From the NCBI RefSeq assembly GCF_001889405.1, contig NZ_CP017921.1, positions 820,057 to 884,056 of the forward strand: DNA of 64,000 nt, read 5' to 3'. The notes under the pieces were generated by a model. It was not told the origin of the DNA, did no database searches, and was given only the letters and a program-made list of their open reading frames with translations. Numbering within the stretch: position 1 is the first letter of the stretch; every line of letters starts with the position of its first letter. A program made the position numbers and the translations under genes. Source of the stretch: Methanohalophilus halophilus. GTDB lineage: Archaea; Halobacteriota; Methanosarcinia; Methanosarcinales; Methanosarcinaceae. Shown here piece after piece: positions 36,521 to 45,301 of the stretch.

Positions 36521-36547
36521 TAAAAAAAGATTGGGGAATTATTCCCC
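36521..36547 (-). terminator. hairpin plus T-run between nikK and nikM
   Basis: On the minus strand GGGGAATAATTCCCC (36547-36533) is followed by AATC and then seven T (36528-36522). It starts 4 bases after the nikK stop. A stem of 5-7 bases with a U-run fits partial termination, letting nikK be made in excess over the membrane parts. Confidence 0.6.
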
Positions 36548-36551
36548 GTGA

Positions 36552-37544
36552 TTATTTTCTTCTGACGAGGAAGATTGCTCCAAGGATAGCGGCAATAGCC
36601 AGTATTCCTTCAAAGCCGGGAGCACTTTCAGTGGTGGATTCCGTAGATTCCTTTGCTTCTTGTGCAAGTTGTTTTGCTTCATCCACTTCCTGCTGGAGTT
36701 CTGCATAGTCACCATTTGCATCTTCTGCGGGGAATTCCTTGATCACCGGTATGATGAACACTCCACGTGTTGCTTTGCCGGCTTCAGGTTCCATGGTAGC
36801 ACCCACAAACCAGATGCCGGGTTCGTCAAGGGTATAAGAGAAATCTCCCTGTGCATTGGATTTCGTGAGTCTTGTAAAGACCATCGGGGCGTCATAGGGA
36901 TACATTTCCTCTGCTTCTTCCACAACCTCTTTACCTTCTTCAAGGTCGTGATAGATCTCAATTTCCACATCTGCACCTACCAGCGGTTCATCGTTGTGGA
37001 GGGCCTGGCCTGCAAACACAAATCCTTCTTCCATGCCATAGGGTCTCATGTAGGGCACGATTTCCGTTTCCTGTCCTACTTCACTATCCCAGCCCAACCA
37101 CATCTCTTCTCCGCAGTGGATCACGGCTTTGGTGTAATCAATGAGTTCTTCCTCACCGTCTTCATATTTAACTGCGATAACAGTGTCTCCCAGCTGGTCC
37201 ACGGTGAATGATGTCTTGTAGGCAACAAAAGTGCCATCATTGCCTTCCTCATCCATTCCTTCCACGGTAGTCTCCTCCACTGTGAGGGTTTCTGTTGTCC
37301 CGTCAGGTTTTGTGATGGTCACTTCGGGTATCGAGCTAACATCAAAAGATATGTGTTCATAAGGATGTCCCCACATGATATAGATGGTTTTTTCCTCTCC
37401 GAGTTCTGCAATATAATCTTCGGGTGCAACGTCCCACATATTGTCGTCGTCTGATGGGAATACCATGGTGAAATGGGCACTGGCCGTTCCAATCGTGGCT
37501 GCCAGCATAATAGCCAGTAATAGTGTTGTGATTATTTTTCTCAT
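36552..37544 (-). CDS. nikK: NikK-type extracytoplasmic nickel-binding protein with PGF-CTERM-like tail
   Basis: 330 residues. Signal peptide (1-23) ending GTASA, so the mature protein begins HFTMVFPSDDDN; N-terminal His after cleavage is typical of DUF4198-type metal proteins. Two beta-rich domains follow (about 24-265), an acidic, Gln/Glu-rich linker, and the tail APGFEGILAIAAILGAIF plus basic end VRRK, which has all features of a PGF-CTERM sorting signal for archaeosortase A. AGGAG lies just before the ATG. First gene of the nickel operon. Confidence 0.85.
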   Translation of the reverse strand: MRKIITTLLLAIMLAATIGTASAHFTMVFPSDDDNMWDVAPEDYIAELGEEKTIYIMWGHPYEHISFDVSSIPEVTITKPDGTTETLTVEETTVEGMDEEGNDGTFVAYKTSFTVDQLGDTVIAVKYEDGEEELIDYTKAVIHCGEEMWLGWDSEVGQETEIVPYMRPYGMEEGFVFAGQALHNDEPLVGADVEIEIYHDLEEGKEVVEEAEEMYPYDAPMVFTRLTKSNAQGDFSYTLDEPGIWFVGATMEPEAGKATRGVFIIPVIKEFPAEDANGDYAELQQEVDEAKQLAQEAKESTESTTESAPGFEGILAIAAILGAIFLVRRK

Positions 37545-37560
37545 TTTCCTACTCCTTATG

Positions 37561-37628
37561 TGTGATTATTATATGCAGAAAAAGCAATAAGTGTTACTAA
37601 TATTTATTATTTTGTGATTATGTTGCAT
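37561..37628. promoter_or_regulatory. nikK promoter region with direct repeats
   Basis: TGTGATTAT occurs at 37561-37569 and again at 37613-37621, 52 bases apart, each followed by an A/T stretch and TGCA. Between them are GTGTTAC (37591-37597) and an A/T block (37599-37612) that reads AATAATAAATATT on the minus strand, a plausible TATA element for nikK. GTGTTAY also occurs before nikM (36487-36493). Confidence 0.35.
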
Positions 37629-37696
37629 ATATGATGTACTACTACGATTAAATCAATGGTTCCACAATACATTTTTCATATGTTGAATAAAAAAAA

Positions 37697-37975
37697 TTAA
37701 GCACATGCCCCGACGGCATGCGGGCTATGGACATAGAAAACATAGAAACTTTGCACATCCCTCTTCTTAAGGAATGTTGCCTTTTCCCGATCCTCGATAT
37801 GCTGGGCAAACACAATCCATTTACCATCGGAAGTTTCCCTGCAATCGGTGATCTGGGGTATGTCGCATTCTCTTTTGTCCTGCAGCACTACGTGTGCACT
37901 GACAAATGAATCATGCGGCATGTCATGTAGCATATGTCTCACGGGTGAGGCATATGCACGCCTGCTATACATCAT
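37697..37975 (-). CDS. small hypothetical protein
   Basis: 92 residues from the paired ATG codons at 37975, which have GGGAGTGG about 5 bases upstream; the frame is open to 38023 but that part has no such support. Sequence begins MMYSRRAYASPVRHMLHDM and contains several His and Cys. Not recognised. It lies between the nickel operon and hisF with its own A/T-rich upstream DNA, so it may be a real single gene. Confidence 0.45.
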   Translation of the reverse strand: MMYSRRAYASPVRHMLHDMPHDSFVSAHVVLQDKRECDIPQITDCRETSDGKWIVFAQHIEDREKATFLKKRDVQSFYVFYVHSPHAVGACA

Positions 37976-38096
37976 ACAACCACTCCCGTTTTTAGTCAAC
38001 AATAGAATGTATTTATTGAACATATATGTAATTTACGAAGTAGGTTCTGCATCTCTACAACAATATTTAATACAATAATACTTCATTGTCATTTGC

Positions 38097-38918
38097 ATGC
38101 TCACAAAAAGAATCATCCCATGTCTTGACGTAACTCTGGATGAAGCCGGCGGGACCGTAGTCAAGGGTGTGGAATTCCTTGACCTCAGGAAAGCCGGAGA
38201 TCCGGTGGAACTGGCAAAACGCTATAATGAACAGGGAGCTGACGAACTGGTTTTCCTGGATATTACGGCATCCCATGAAGGCAGGGATACCATGATCGAT
38301 GTAATACAGCGCACAGCCAATGAGGTTTTCATTCCCCTGACAGTGGGAGGAGGAATTGGTTCGGTAGAGCGTATTCGTGAGATCCTGCGTGCGGGTGCTG
38401 ATAAGGTTTCCATCAACACCGCAGCGGTCAAAAACCCTCAACTTGTGCGGGAAGGTGCGGACATATTTGGCTCCCAGTGTATTGTTGTTGCTATTGATTG
38501 TAAGCGCAATACAGATGTTGAGAACAATCCGGATAAGACCATCATCGAACTTGAGGACGGAAGCCGGGTATGGTATGAAGTTGTCATCTATGGCGGACGC
38601 AAACGTACCGGTGTCGATACTGTACAGTGGGCAAAGAAGGTGGAAGAGCTGGGTGCGGGTGAGATCCTGCTGACCAGTATGGACCGTGACGGTACCTATG
38701 ACGGCTTTGACCTGCCGATAACCCGCAAGCTTTCCGAGGAACTGGAAATCCCGATCATTGCATCAGGCGGGGTAGGTGGCCCTGAACACATGCAGGAAGG
38801 ATTTGTAGAAGGCAAAGCTGATGCAGGACTGGCTGCCAGTATTTTCCATTTCGGGGAATATACGGTTGACGATGTGAAAAAACACCTGCGTAAGAACAAC
38901 GTGCCTGTACGACCCTGA
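38097..38918 (+). CDS. hisF: imidazole glycerol phosphate synthase, cyclase subunit
   Basis: 273 residues, TIM barrel. With HisH it converts PRFAR and ammonia to imidazole glycerol phosphate and AICAR. Catalytic Asp in IPCLDVT and in [10 protein letters not shown] are present, as are [18 protein letters not shown] and IIASGGVGG. No clear SD; the A/T-rich TTTAATACAATAAT about 30 bases ahead suggests a nearly leaderless transcript. The MazG-like gene follows 10 bases on. Confidence 0.96.
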   Translation: MLTKRIIPCLDVTLDEAGGTVVKGVEFLDLRKAGDPVELAKRYNEQGADELVFLDITASHEGRDTMIDVIQRTANEVFIPLTVGGGIGSVERIREILRAGADKVSINTAAVKNPQLVREGADIFGSQCIVVAIDCKRNTDVENNPDKTIIELEDGSRVWYEVVIYGGRKRTGVDTVQWAKKVEELGAGEILLTSMDRDGTYDGFDLPITRKLSEELEIPIIASGGVGGPEHMQEGFVEGKADAGLAASIFHFGEYTVDDVKKHLRKNNVPVRP

Positions 38919-38928
38919 GGTGGCAGTA

Positions 38929-39216
38929 ATGGAGATAGCAGCATTCCAGCAACTGATGCGTGACCTTTATCTGGAAAACGACAAAAGACGGGGTAAAACA
39001 GCGACTACCCTCTGGCTGGTGGAAGAGATTGGAGAGCTTGCAGAGGCCATTCGCCGGGATGATCGGGAGAACATCCGGGAAGAACTTGCCGATTGTTTTG
39101 CCTGGATCGGAGCGCTGGCAAACCTCTATGGGATAGACCTGGAGGAGGCATTCAGCGAGAAATATCCACAGAGTTGTCCCACCTGTGGAAGGAATCCGTG
39201 TATCTGCACGGATTAA
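38929..39216 (+). CDS. MazG-like nucleotide pyrophosphohydrolase with C-terminal zinc motif
   Basis: 95 residues from ATG 38929, with GAGGTGG just upstream. All-alpha NTP pyrophosphatase fold: WLVEEIGELAEAI and NIREELADCFAWIGALAN supply the EExxE and ExxD metal ligands. The tail SCPTCGRNPCICTD looks like a small zinc knuckle and is not part of the basic fold. Likely removes aberrant or excess nucleotides; not HisE, which is separate. Probably co-transcribed with hisF. Confidence 0.85.
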   Translation: MEIAAFQQLMRDLYLENDKRRGKTATTLWLVEEIGELAEAIRRDDRENIREELADCFAWIGALANLYGIDLEEAFSEKYPQSCPTCGRNPCICTD

Positions 39217-39277
39217 TGTTTTTTTGTAATTTTCCCGGCAGCATTTATATAACGCCCGTTCATATGCACACCAGACA

Positions 39278-41674
39278 ATGAACAAAAAACCGGAACTTCT
39301 TGCTCCTGCAGGTGACTATGATTCCCTGGTGGCTGCGGTCCAGAACGGGGCCGATGCGGTCTATCTCGGGGGTTCGGCCTTCAGTGCACGGGGTTATGCA
39401 GATAATTTCCCGGATGTCAATCTCGGGGAAGCGATTGATTATGCCCATCTTTACGGGGTCAGGGTCTATGTGACCGTAAATACCCTGATAAAGGACAGTG
39501 AGTTTTCGCAGGCCATGGATCTTTTGACTGAATTATGCAATAGGGGAGTGGATGCTGTCATCATACAGGATATCGGCTTGCTTGCCGCCTGCCGTAGCCA
39601 TCTCCCGCAAATGCCCGTTCATGCCAGTACCCAGATGACAGTACATAACACTGAGTCAGTGAAATTGCTGGAACGATACGGGGTAAAACGTGTGGTCCTC
39701 TCCCGCGAGATGAGTCTGGAAGAGATTGCTTCAATGAATGATAACACAAATATGGAACTTGAGGTCTTCGTGCACGGAGCCCTCTGTATCTCGTATTCCG
39801 GACAGTGTCTTATGAGTAGCATGATAGGGGGAAGAAGTGGCAACAGAGGCTACTGCGCCCAGCCCTGCCGCAGGCAGTATTCGCTTAGTTGTGATGATGA
39901 AATTGTTACAGCAGGCTACCTGCTAAGTCCCAATGACCTGTGTGCAGCCCGTTTGATTCCGGAGCTGGTAGCAGCGGGTGTGGATTCTTTCAAGATAGAG
40001 GGCAGGATGAAAAAACCCGAATACGTGGCGGGTGTGGTCTCCCTCTATCGCAGGTTCATTGATCGTTATTTTGCAGACCCCACAAATTTCCATGTGGCCG
40101 AATCAGAGATACGTTATCTTGAACAGCTCTTTAACCGGGGTTTCACTTCAGCCTATCTTGAAGGAGGTACCCGGGACATGATGGGTACCGTCTCACCGGG
40201 TAACCGGGGCATCCCCATTGGGACAATTGTGGGAATTGGCAGGTACATGGATCGTGCTGTAGTTTCCCTTGAAGAAGACATTAATGTAGGTGACGGGGTT
40301 GTTTCGGGATCAGGTGATGGTGAGAAGATAGGTGTGATCTATCGGGCAGGCAGACAGGAAAAGAGCGCATCGGCCGGGGATACGATAGAGATTTCTTTCT
40401 CCGGATGCCTGCAGGAAGGGGATATCCTTTACCGTACTCTGGACAGCCGCCAGAAAAAAAAGTTGCAACAGACCTATACCTCTGCTGCACCACAGCGTAA
40501 AATTCCGATCAGCATGCAGCTGAAGGCGCGGTGGGGTCATCCTCTAACACTGTCAGTGGAGGATAGGGATTGCAATACCGTCTCCCTTCATTCTGACTAT
40601 GTGGTCGAGGGGGCCAAAGGAAAAGCAGCCTCTGAAAAACAGTTGCATAAACAATTGGCAAAGCTGGGAAATACGGCTTTTGATCCCTCCTCTATATATG
40701 TAAAAATGGATGACGGGATTTTCGTTCCTGTTGGGGTGCTGAATGAGCTGCGCAACGATGCTGTGGACCTTCTACACAAAAAACGAACCGAACAATATCA
40801 CCGGGAATGCAGCAAACCTCCCCTTGAGCCGTTGGATAGTAGTGCTGAGTCCAATACAAACCCGTTGCTCTGTGTGGCTGTATCCTCGGTTGAAGATGCG
40901 GAGGCTGCTGTGGCTGCAGGTGCAGATGTGATCTATTTCGCAGGATTGCACATGCCTTCGGTTGATGAAATTACTACAGTTAAAAAGCAATGCCAGAGTG
41001 GGCAAACATCCCTTTATCTATCCACCCCGCGAATCATTAAAAACGGGGAAATGAAAGACCTTTTCTGGCTGCTGGAAGAGGCACGGGAATGCAGTGGGCT
41101 GCTTGTGGCCAACATGGGGATGATCGGGCTGGCATCGGAAAAGGAAATTCCTTTTGTTATCGACGTCCCGCTGAATATTTTCAACCACCATTCCTGTACC
41201 GTCCTGAAAAACCTCGGAGCCCGAAGGGTCACGACATCTCCGGAACTGACACTGGATGAGCTTGGTCAGGTCGCTGACAGTTGCAGCGGTCTGGAATGCA
41301 TCGTAGAAGGCAACTTCGAGGTAATGGTCTCAGAATATTGCCCCCTTTCGGACGCTGCAGGATGTTCGGATTCCTGTCGCAAGGTGGAAAGTGCACTTGT
41401 TGACAGGAAAGGTTATTCCTTCCCTTTGAAAATGGATGAACACTGCCGGATGCACCTGCTTAACTCCCGGGGATTGAGCATGCTTGATTACCTCGGGGAT
41501 GTGATCGCTACAGGGGTTTCTGCTATACGTATCGAAGCCCGCTGGGAGTCGCCGGGTGATATCGGCAGTCTGGTTGGCCTTTACAGGCAGGTTCTGGACG
41601 GCAGGGCGGATACAAGGAAAATGCGTGCAGGCAAAAAATATACCACTGGTCACTTCTATCGGGGTGTACTATGA
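39278..41674 (+). CDS. U32 family peptidase-like protein with DUF3656-type extension
   Basis: 798 residues. The first 300 hold the U32 core (PELLAPAGDYDSLVAAVQNGADAVYLGG, VYVTVNTLI, HASTQMTVHN, VFVHGALCISYSGQCLMSS and RGYCAQPCR with conserved cysteines). A beta-rich DUF3656-like middle follows, then a second barrel-like part (from about 535, VSSVEDAEAAVAAGADVIYFAG) with its own cysteines (CPLSDAAGCSDSC). Bacterial relatives such as RlhA and TrhP hydroxylate rRNA or tRNA bases; the archaeal role is unproven, RNA modification being more likely than proteolysis. Confidence 0.85.
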   Translation: MNKKPELLAPAGDYDSLVAAVQNGADAVYLGGSAFSARGYADNFPDVNLGEAIDYAHLYGVRVYVTVNTLIKDSEFSQAMDLLTELCNRGVDAVIIQDIGLLAACRSHLPQMPVHASTQMTVHNTESVKLLERYGVKRVVLSREMSLEEIASMNDNTNMELEVFVHGALCISYSGQCLMSSMIGGRSGNRGYCAQPCRRQYSLSCDDEIVTAGYLLSPNDLCAARLIPELVAAGVDSFKIEGRMKKPEYVAGVVSLYRRFIDRYFADPTNFHVAESEIRYLEQLFNRGFTSAYLEGGTRDMMGTVSPGNRGIPIGTIVGIGRYMDRAVVSLEEDINVGDGVVSGSGDGEKIGVIYRAGRQEKSASAGDTIEISFSGCLQEGDILYRTLDSRQKKKLQQTYTSAAPQRKIPISMQLKARWGHPLTLSVEDRDCNTVSLHSDYVVEGAKGKAASEKQLHKQLAKLGNTAFDPSSIYVKMDDGIFVPVGVLNELRNDAVDLLHKKRTEQYHRECSKPPLEPLDSSAESNTNPLLCVAVSSVEDAEAAVAAGADVIYFAGLHMPSVDEITTVKKQCQSGQTSLYLSTPRIIKNGEMKDLFWLLEEARECSGLLVANMGMIGLASEKEIPFVIDVPLNIFNHHSCTVLKNLGARRVTTSPELTLDELGQVADSCSGLECIVEGNFEVMVSEYCPLSDAAGCSDSCRKVESALVDRKGYSFPLKMDEHCRMHLLNSRGLSMLDYLGDVIATGVSAIRIEARWESPGDIGSLVGLYRQVLDGRADTRKMRAGKKYTTGHFYRGVL

Positions 41675-42111
41675 AAGTATTCCTGTCAGGTTCTATCAGG
41701 GGAGGCAGGCAAAACCTCCCGGTTTATCAGCAAATGGTACAGATTGTAGAAAATCAGGGGCACGATGTGGCCAGTCTGCATGTGGCTGACCCACATGTTG
41801 AAGAAAATGAAACAGGCATGTCTGAAGCCGAAATTTTTGAAAGGGACATGCACTTGCTTGATGGCTGTGACTGCATGGTTGCAGAGGTCTCTCTTGCCTC
41901 CACAGGTGTTGGCTATGAGGTATGCTCTGCCCTGAACCTTGGTATTCCGGTGCAATGTGTCTACCGTGAAGGTTCAACGGTCTCTGCAATGCTGCTGGGA
42001 AACACCAATCACCTGATTCTTTTGGATGCTTACAGTGAAGACAAAGATCTCGAAGCCCTCATCCCGTCTTTTTTGGACTTTGTAAGCGGTGAAGATGCGC
42101 AGGTGGAATGA
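41671..42111 (+). CDS. nucleoside 2-deoxyribosyltransferase-like hydrolase
   Basis: 146 residues, N-deoxyribosyltransferase fold. The start KVFLSGSIRGGRQ fits the phosphate-binding GSIRGG loop of the DNPH1/RCL branch, which hydrolyses deoxynucleoside 5'-monophosphates; the catalytic Glu is probably in VAEVSLASTGVGYEVCSAL. It overlaps the U32 gene by 4 bases (ATGA), so translation is coupled. Role in nucleotide clean-up is inferred from the family. Confidence 0.8.
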   Translation: MKVFLSGSIRGGRQNLPVYQQMVQIVENQGHDVASLHVADPHVEENETGMSEAEIFERDMHLLDGCDCMVAEVSLASTGVGYEVCSALNLGIPVQCVYREGSTVSAMLLGNTNHLILLDAYSEDKDLEALIPSFLDFVSGEDAQVE

Positions 42112-42188
42112 CCTTTCAGGTCAGTATGGATGAAAGGCAAGCCCCTGCATTGGAAACAAATATATAATTATGCTGCATATTTTAGTGT

Positions 42189-42437
42189 ATGGTAGGATCA
42201 GAAATAATTCTCGTTCTTGTAGCGCTCATTGTAGCCCTTCTGATATATAAGGTGCTCAAGACCGTAAAAGGGCTCATAGTAAACACCATTCTAGGCCTTG
42301 CTATTATAGTGGGAGCAAATGTCATTTTTGGGTTGGGCATAGCTTACTCGGCCGTGGTAATCCTGACATGTGCTATTGGCGGACCAATCGGAGCCTTACT
42401 GGTTATCCTGCTCAACCATCTTGGCATCTTCTTCTGA
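42189..42437 (+). CDS. BofA-like small membrane protein
   Basis: 82 residues with two or three membrane spans (about 4-20, 28-50 and 55-80). The glycine-rich second half (GLAIIVGANVIFGLGIAY, GGPIGALLVILLNHLGI) matches the pro-sigmaK processing inhibitor BofA family. Bacillus BofA restrains an intramembrane protease; methanogens have no sigma factors, so the role here is unknown. Its last 42 bases overlap the convergent methyltransferase gene. Confidence 0.8.
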   Translation: MVGSEIILVLVALIVALLIYKVLKTVKGLIVNTILGLAIIVGANVIFGLGIAYSAVVILTCAIGGPIGALLVILLNHLGIFF

Positions 42438-43046
42438 AGGTTTGCGGGCTACAAGGAAAATCGAATGGCGGATGTATTCTTCGCCTCTGAATATCTTTTT
42501 TTTCAGTCTGTTTTCTTTTTTACTGATATCCAGTTTATCAAAAAGACCCTCTAATTCTTCCATGGTGAAATAGTGGTAGATAATTCCATTTTTGCGCCGG
42601 AATGTATGCTGCTCCACGGCAGCCCCCCCATAGCGCATGTCCTCCCTGCCAAAAGCCTCGAAGATAAGTTTCCCTTCCGGTTTCAGTACATTCGTCATCT
42701 GGTCTGCAGCCTGTTTTCTTTCCGCCTCAAACAGGTGCTGGAGTACTCCCTGACACAGTACCACATCAAAAGAGTCCTCAGGGAAAGGAAGGTCTGTAAT
42801 GCTTGCCCTGCATAACGGCAATTCTGCCTTTTCCTGTAATCTCAAAAGGCCACGCTGGGAGACATCACAGCCCATGGTTGTATATTCACGTGAGAGGGGT
42901 ATGGCATACCTGCCGTGGCCGCAGCCGGCATCCAGTATAAGTTCCCCTCCCTCAAGTTCCTCCTGCAGGGAGGATATATCGAGGGGTCCCGCCCACCGGA
43001 CATGACGGTATTCCTCGTCCCAGGCGCTGAAATGTTCGCAGGCCAT
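42396..43046 (-). CDS. class I SAM-dependent methyltransferase
   Basis: 216 residues. SAM motif I is LILDAGCGHGRYAIPL, followed by the acidic motif II (MGCDVS), post-I DLPFPEDSFDVVLCQGVLQHL. The substrate is not predictable. Its start is directly after lysK (1 base), so the two are probably one transcript, which might hint at a tRNA or translation substrate. The C-terminal end overlaps the BofA-like gene in opposite direction. Confidence 0.85.
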   Translation of the reverse strand: MACEHFSAWDEEYRHVRWAGPLDISSLQEELEGGELILDAGCGHGRYAIPLSREYTTMGCDVSQRGLLRLQEKAELPLCRASITDLPFPEDSFDVVLCQGVLQHLFEAERKQAADQMTNVLKPEGKLIFEAFGREDMRYGGAAVEQHTFRRKNGIIYHYFTMEELEGLFDKLDISKKENRLKKKIFRGEEYIRHSIFLVARKPSEEDAKMVEQDNQ

Positions 43047-43047
43047 A

Positions 43048-44631
43048 TCAGGGCCTGTAATCTGCGGCTTCCCTGAATCGTCGGATCAGGAATTCCTTTT
43101 CCAGTGAGGACAGGAACCATCCGGCTTTTGGCCCGGAAGCCTGGCCCAGCAGGGAGATGTAGAGCGCTTTGAACAAATCCTTCGGGCTGATTTTGAATTC
43201 GTCTCCCAGTACTTTCTCCATCTCCTTGTGCAGCCTGCCGTCCTCTTCCTTTGCGGAATAGACAAGGTTGTGATAATCAGAACCGTCAAGTTCTGCGCTT
43301 TCTTCAAGTGCATCGGCAAGGGTTGTCAGGAATGCTCGTTGTTTGTCGGAAAGGGTGGCTGCAAGCTCGGGCAGTTTCTCCTGGACGCTGAATTTTGCGA
43401 AGGGAGGGGCATACATATCAAGCCAGTTGCCCACATTATCGGCGAGCTGCTTTATGCATTCCGTATTTTCGGTATCGTAACCTGCCCGTTCCACGATTTT
43501 CAATATCCTGTCGAAATCCCCGTGAGCTACCTGATGAATGGTTGTCATATGCTTGAATGGGATTTCCGTATGGCACAGGCTGCTTGCATGAGAAAGTTCC
43601 TTTACACGCCTGTCATATTCGGAACTTGTGTCGGTGTGGTGAAGTTTTTCATATTGGTCCACAAGAGTGAGAAGGGGTTGTGCAGGGTCAAAACGGATGT
43701 GTTTTTCAGGTTTTGTCCGGATGATCAGATACCTAAGAACTTCTGGGGGTACAACTTTGAGCATATCTGCAATGGATACAACCACGCCAGTGGATGAGGA
43801 CATCGCCCCTTCCTTGCCCAGCATGATCCATTCATAGACAATAGGGTGTGGGGGTTCGCAGCCAAATATTTCCCTGGCGATACGTTTGCCCGTGTCATAG
43901 GAGCCACCCCTGGAGGCGTGATCCTTACCGAAAGGTTCCACGCTCACACCGAGGATCTGCCAGCGGGCAGGCCAGTCCACACGCCAGGTAAGTTTCCCGC
44001 CGCCCTGCATGGGTACAGTGCCACTGTGGCCGCAGGAACAGGTATAATCCACTGTTTCTTCCCTTTCATCGAAACCAGTAACCTTTGTGGTATTGATCTT
44101 TCCGCACTCCATGCAGATGGGGTTGAAGGGATTCCAGTCATCAGTAGGCTCCTTTCCGGAAACCTCTTTCAGGATGGCTGCAATCTCATCTCTCTTTTTC
44201 AGGGCAGTTTTAATGGCCTCGTTATACCTGCCGGATTTGTACAGTTCATCTGCCAGGTAGACTTCAGGCTTGATTCCCAGCCGGTGCAGGGAATCCAGGA
44301 AAGGTTGCAGGAAATGATCTGCATAATTCTTGCATTTACCACAGGGACAGGGAATCTCGGAGAGGGGTTTGCCCACATGTTCCTCATAACTTTCATCCAA
44401 AAACGGATAGACCTTTCTCAGAGGGTCGTAGGTGTCTGCAATGTAGATCAGTTCTGCGTTTGCATCCTTGTCCAGTAATGCACGATATGCGGCATCGGCC
44501 GTCACAACCTCCCGCATGTTCCCGACATGGATGTGGCCGGAGGGGGTGATACCGGTTGCAACGAGGTGTGTATTTCCCTTTTCAAGGGTTTCTTCAGCAA
44601 CAACATCTGCCCAGTGTGTAATTTCTGCCAT
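43048..44631 (-). CDS. lysK: lysyl-tRNA synthetase, class I
   Basis: 527 residues from ATG 44631, with GGTGA 5 bases upstream; an in-frame GTG at 44640 is rejected. Class I LysRS with the HIGH-like [14 protein letters not shown], the KMSKS-like GAMSSSTG, and several CxxC zinc motifs (CPCGKC, CMECGK, CSCGH). Class I LysRS is typical of euryarchaea; Methanosarcina carries both classes, and only this one lies in the window. Confidence 0.95.
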   Translation of the reverse strand: MAEITHWADVVAEETLEKGNTHLVATGITPSGHIHVGNMREVVTADAAYRALLDKDANAELIYIADTYDPLRKVYPFLDESYEEHVGKPLSEIPCPCGKCKNYADHFLQPFLDSLHRLGIKPEVYLADELYKSGRYNEAIKTALKKRDEIAAILKEVSGKEPTDDWNPFNPICMECGKINTTKVTGFDEREETVDYTCSCGHSGTVPMQGGGKLTWRVDWPARWQILGVSVEPFGKDHASRGGSYDTGKRIAREIFGCEPPHPIVYEWIMLGKEGAMSSSTGVVVSIADMLKVVPPEVLRYLIIRTKPEKHIRFDPAQPLLTLVDQYEKLHHTDTSSEYDRRVKELSHASSLCHTEIPFKHMTTIHQVAHGDFDRILKIVERAGYDTENTECIKQLADNVGNWLDMYAPPFAKFSVQEKLPELAATLSDKQRAFLTTLADALEESAELDGSDYHNLVYSAKEEDGRLHKEMEKVLGDEFKISPKDLFKALYISLLGQASGPKAGWFLSSLEKEFLIRRFREAADYRP

Positions 44632-44757
44632 TATGTTCACCGATAATGATTTTATTCAAAATTTCTATGATTATATGCCTTTCTAAAGGTGTCATGTTTT
44701 AAGTCAATATCTGTAGGCATCGAAATTTATTTATCAATAAGGCTCTATCGGACAGCC

Positions 44758-45300
44758 ATGATTCCTTCCAGGGCGTTCCTCACAAAGGGAACTGGTGTCC
44801 ATCGGGATAAACTGGCTTCCTTTGAACTTGCGTTAAGGGATGCAGGTATTGAAAAATATAATCTTGTGAGTGTTTCCAGTATCCTTCCCCCGGGTTGCAG
44901 GATGATTCCAAAGGAGGAGGGTCTTGAATATCTCAGTCCCGGTGAGATTGTCTATTCCGTACTTGCTCGCAACCAGACCAATGAAGCTCATCGCCTGGTA
45001 GCTTCGGCAGTGGGAACGGCGGTACCTGTGAATGAGGACAATTACGGATACATTTCAGAACATCATTCCTTCGGGGAAGATGAGGATACCGCAGGGATGT
45101 ATGCAGAGGATATTGCTGCCACAATGCTCGCAACCACCCTGGGCATTGAATTTGATGCCGATTCTGCCTGGCAGGAAAGGGAACAGCTCTACAGGGCCAG
45201 TGGGCATATTATTAATACTTCTCATTTCTGCCAGACCGCCAAAGGTGACAAGAGCGGCCTCTGGACAACCGTTGTGGCTGCTATGGTATTTGTTGAATAA
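44758..45300 (+). CDS. pdaD: pyruvoyl-dependent arginine decarboxylase
   Basis: 180 residues from ATG 44758. The proenzyme cuts itself within VSVSSILPPG; by homology with M. jannaschii PdaD the cut is Ser40-Ser41, turning Ser41 into the pyruvoyl group. It decarboxylates arginine to agmatine for polyamines and for the tRNA-Ile2 modification by TiaS. Further motifs: GCRMIPKEEGLEYLSPG and the GYISEHHSFGEDEDTAG metal/substrate region. TATA-like ATTTATTTATC lies about 30 bases ahead, so it may be leaderless; the extra 23 residues of the open frame are rejected. Confidence 0.95.
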   Translation: MIPSRAFLTKGTGVHRDKLASFELALRDAGIEKYNLVSVSSILPPGCRMIPKEEGLEYLSPGEIVYSVLARNQTNEAHRLVASAVGTAVPVNEDNYGYISEHHSFGEDEDTAGMYAEDIAATMLATTLGIEFDADSAWQEREQLYRASGHIINTSHFCQTAKGDKSGLWTTVVAAMVFVE

Positions 45301-45301
45301 T

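Noticed and set aside
36539-36721. Minus-strand frame of 60 codons
   Set aside because: Lies mostly within nikK in another frame, begins in low-complexity Met/Gln, and covers the terminator hairpin.
42189-42437. A sporulation function for the BofA-like protein
   Set aside because: No sigma factor system in archaea; only the fold family is supported.
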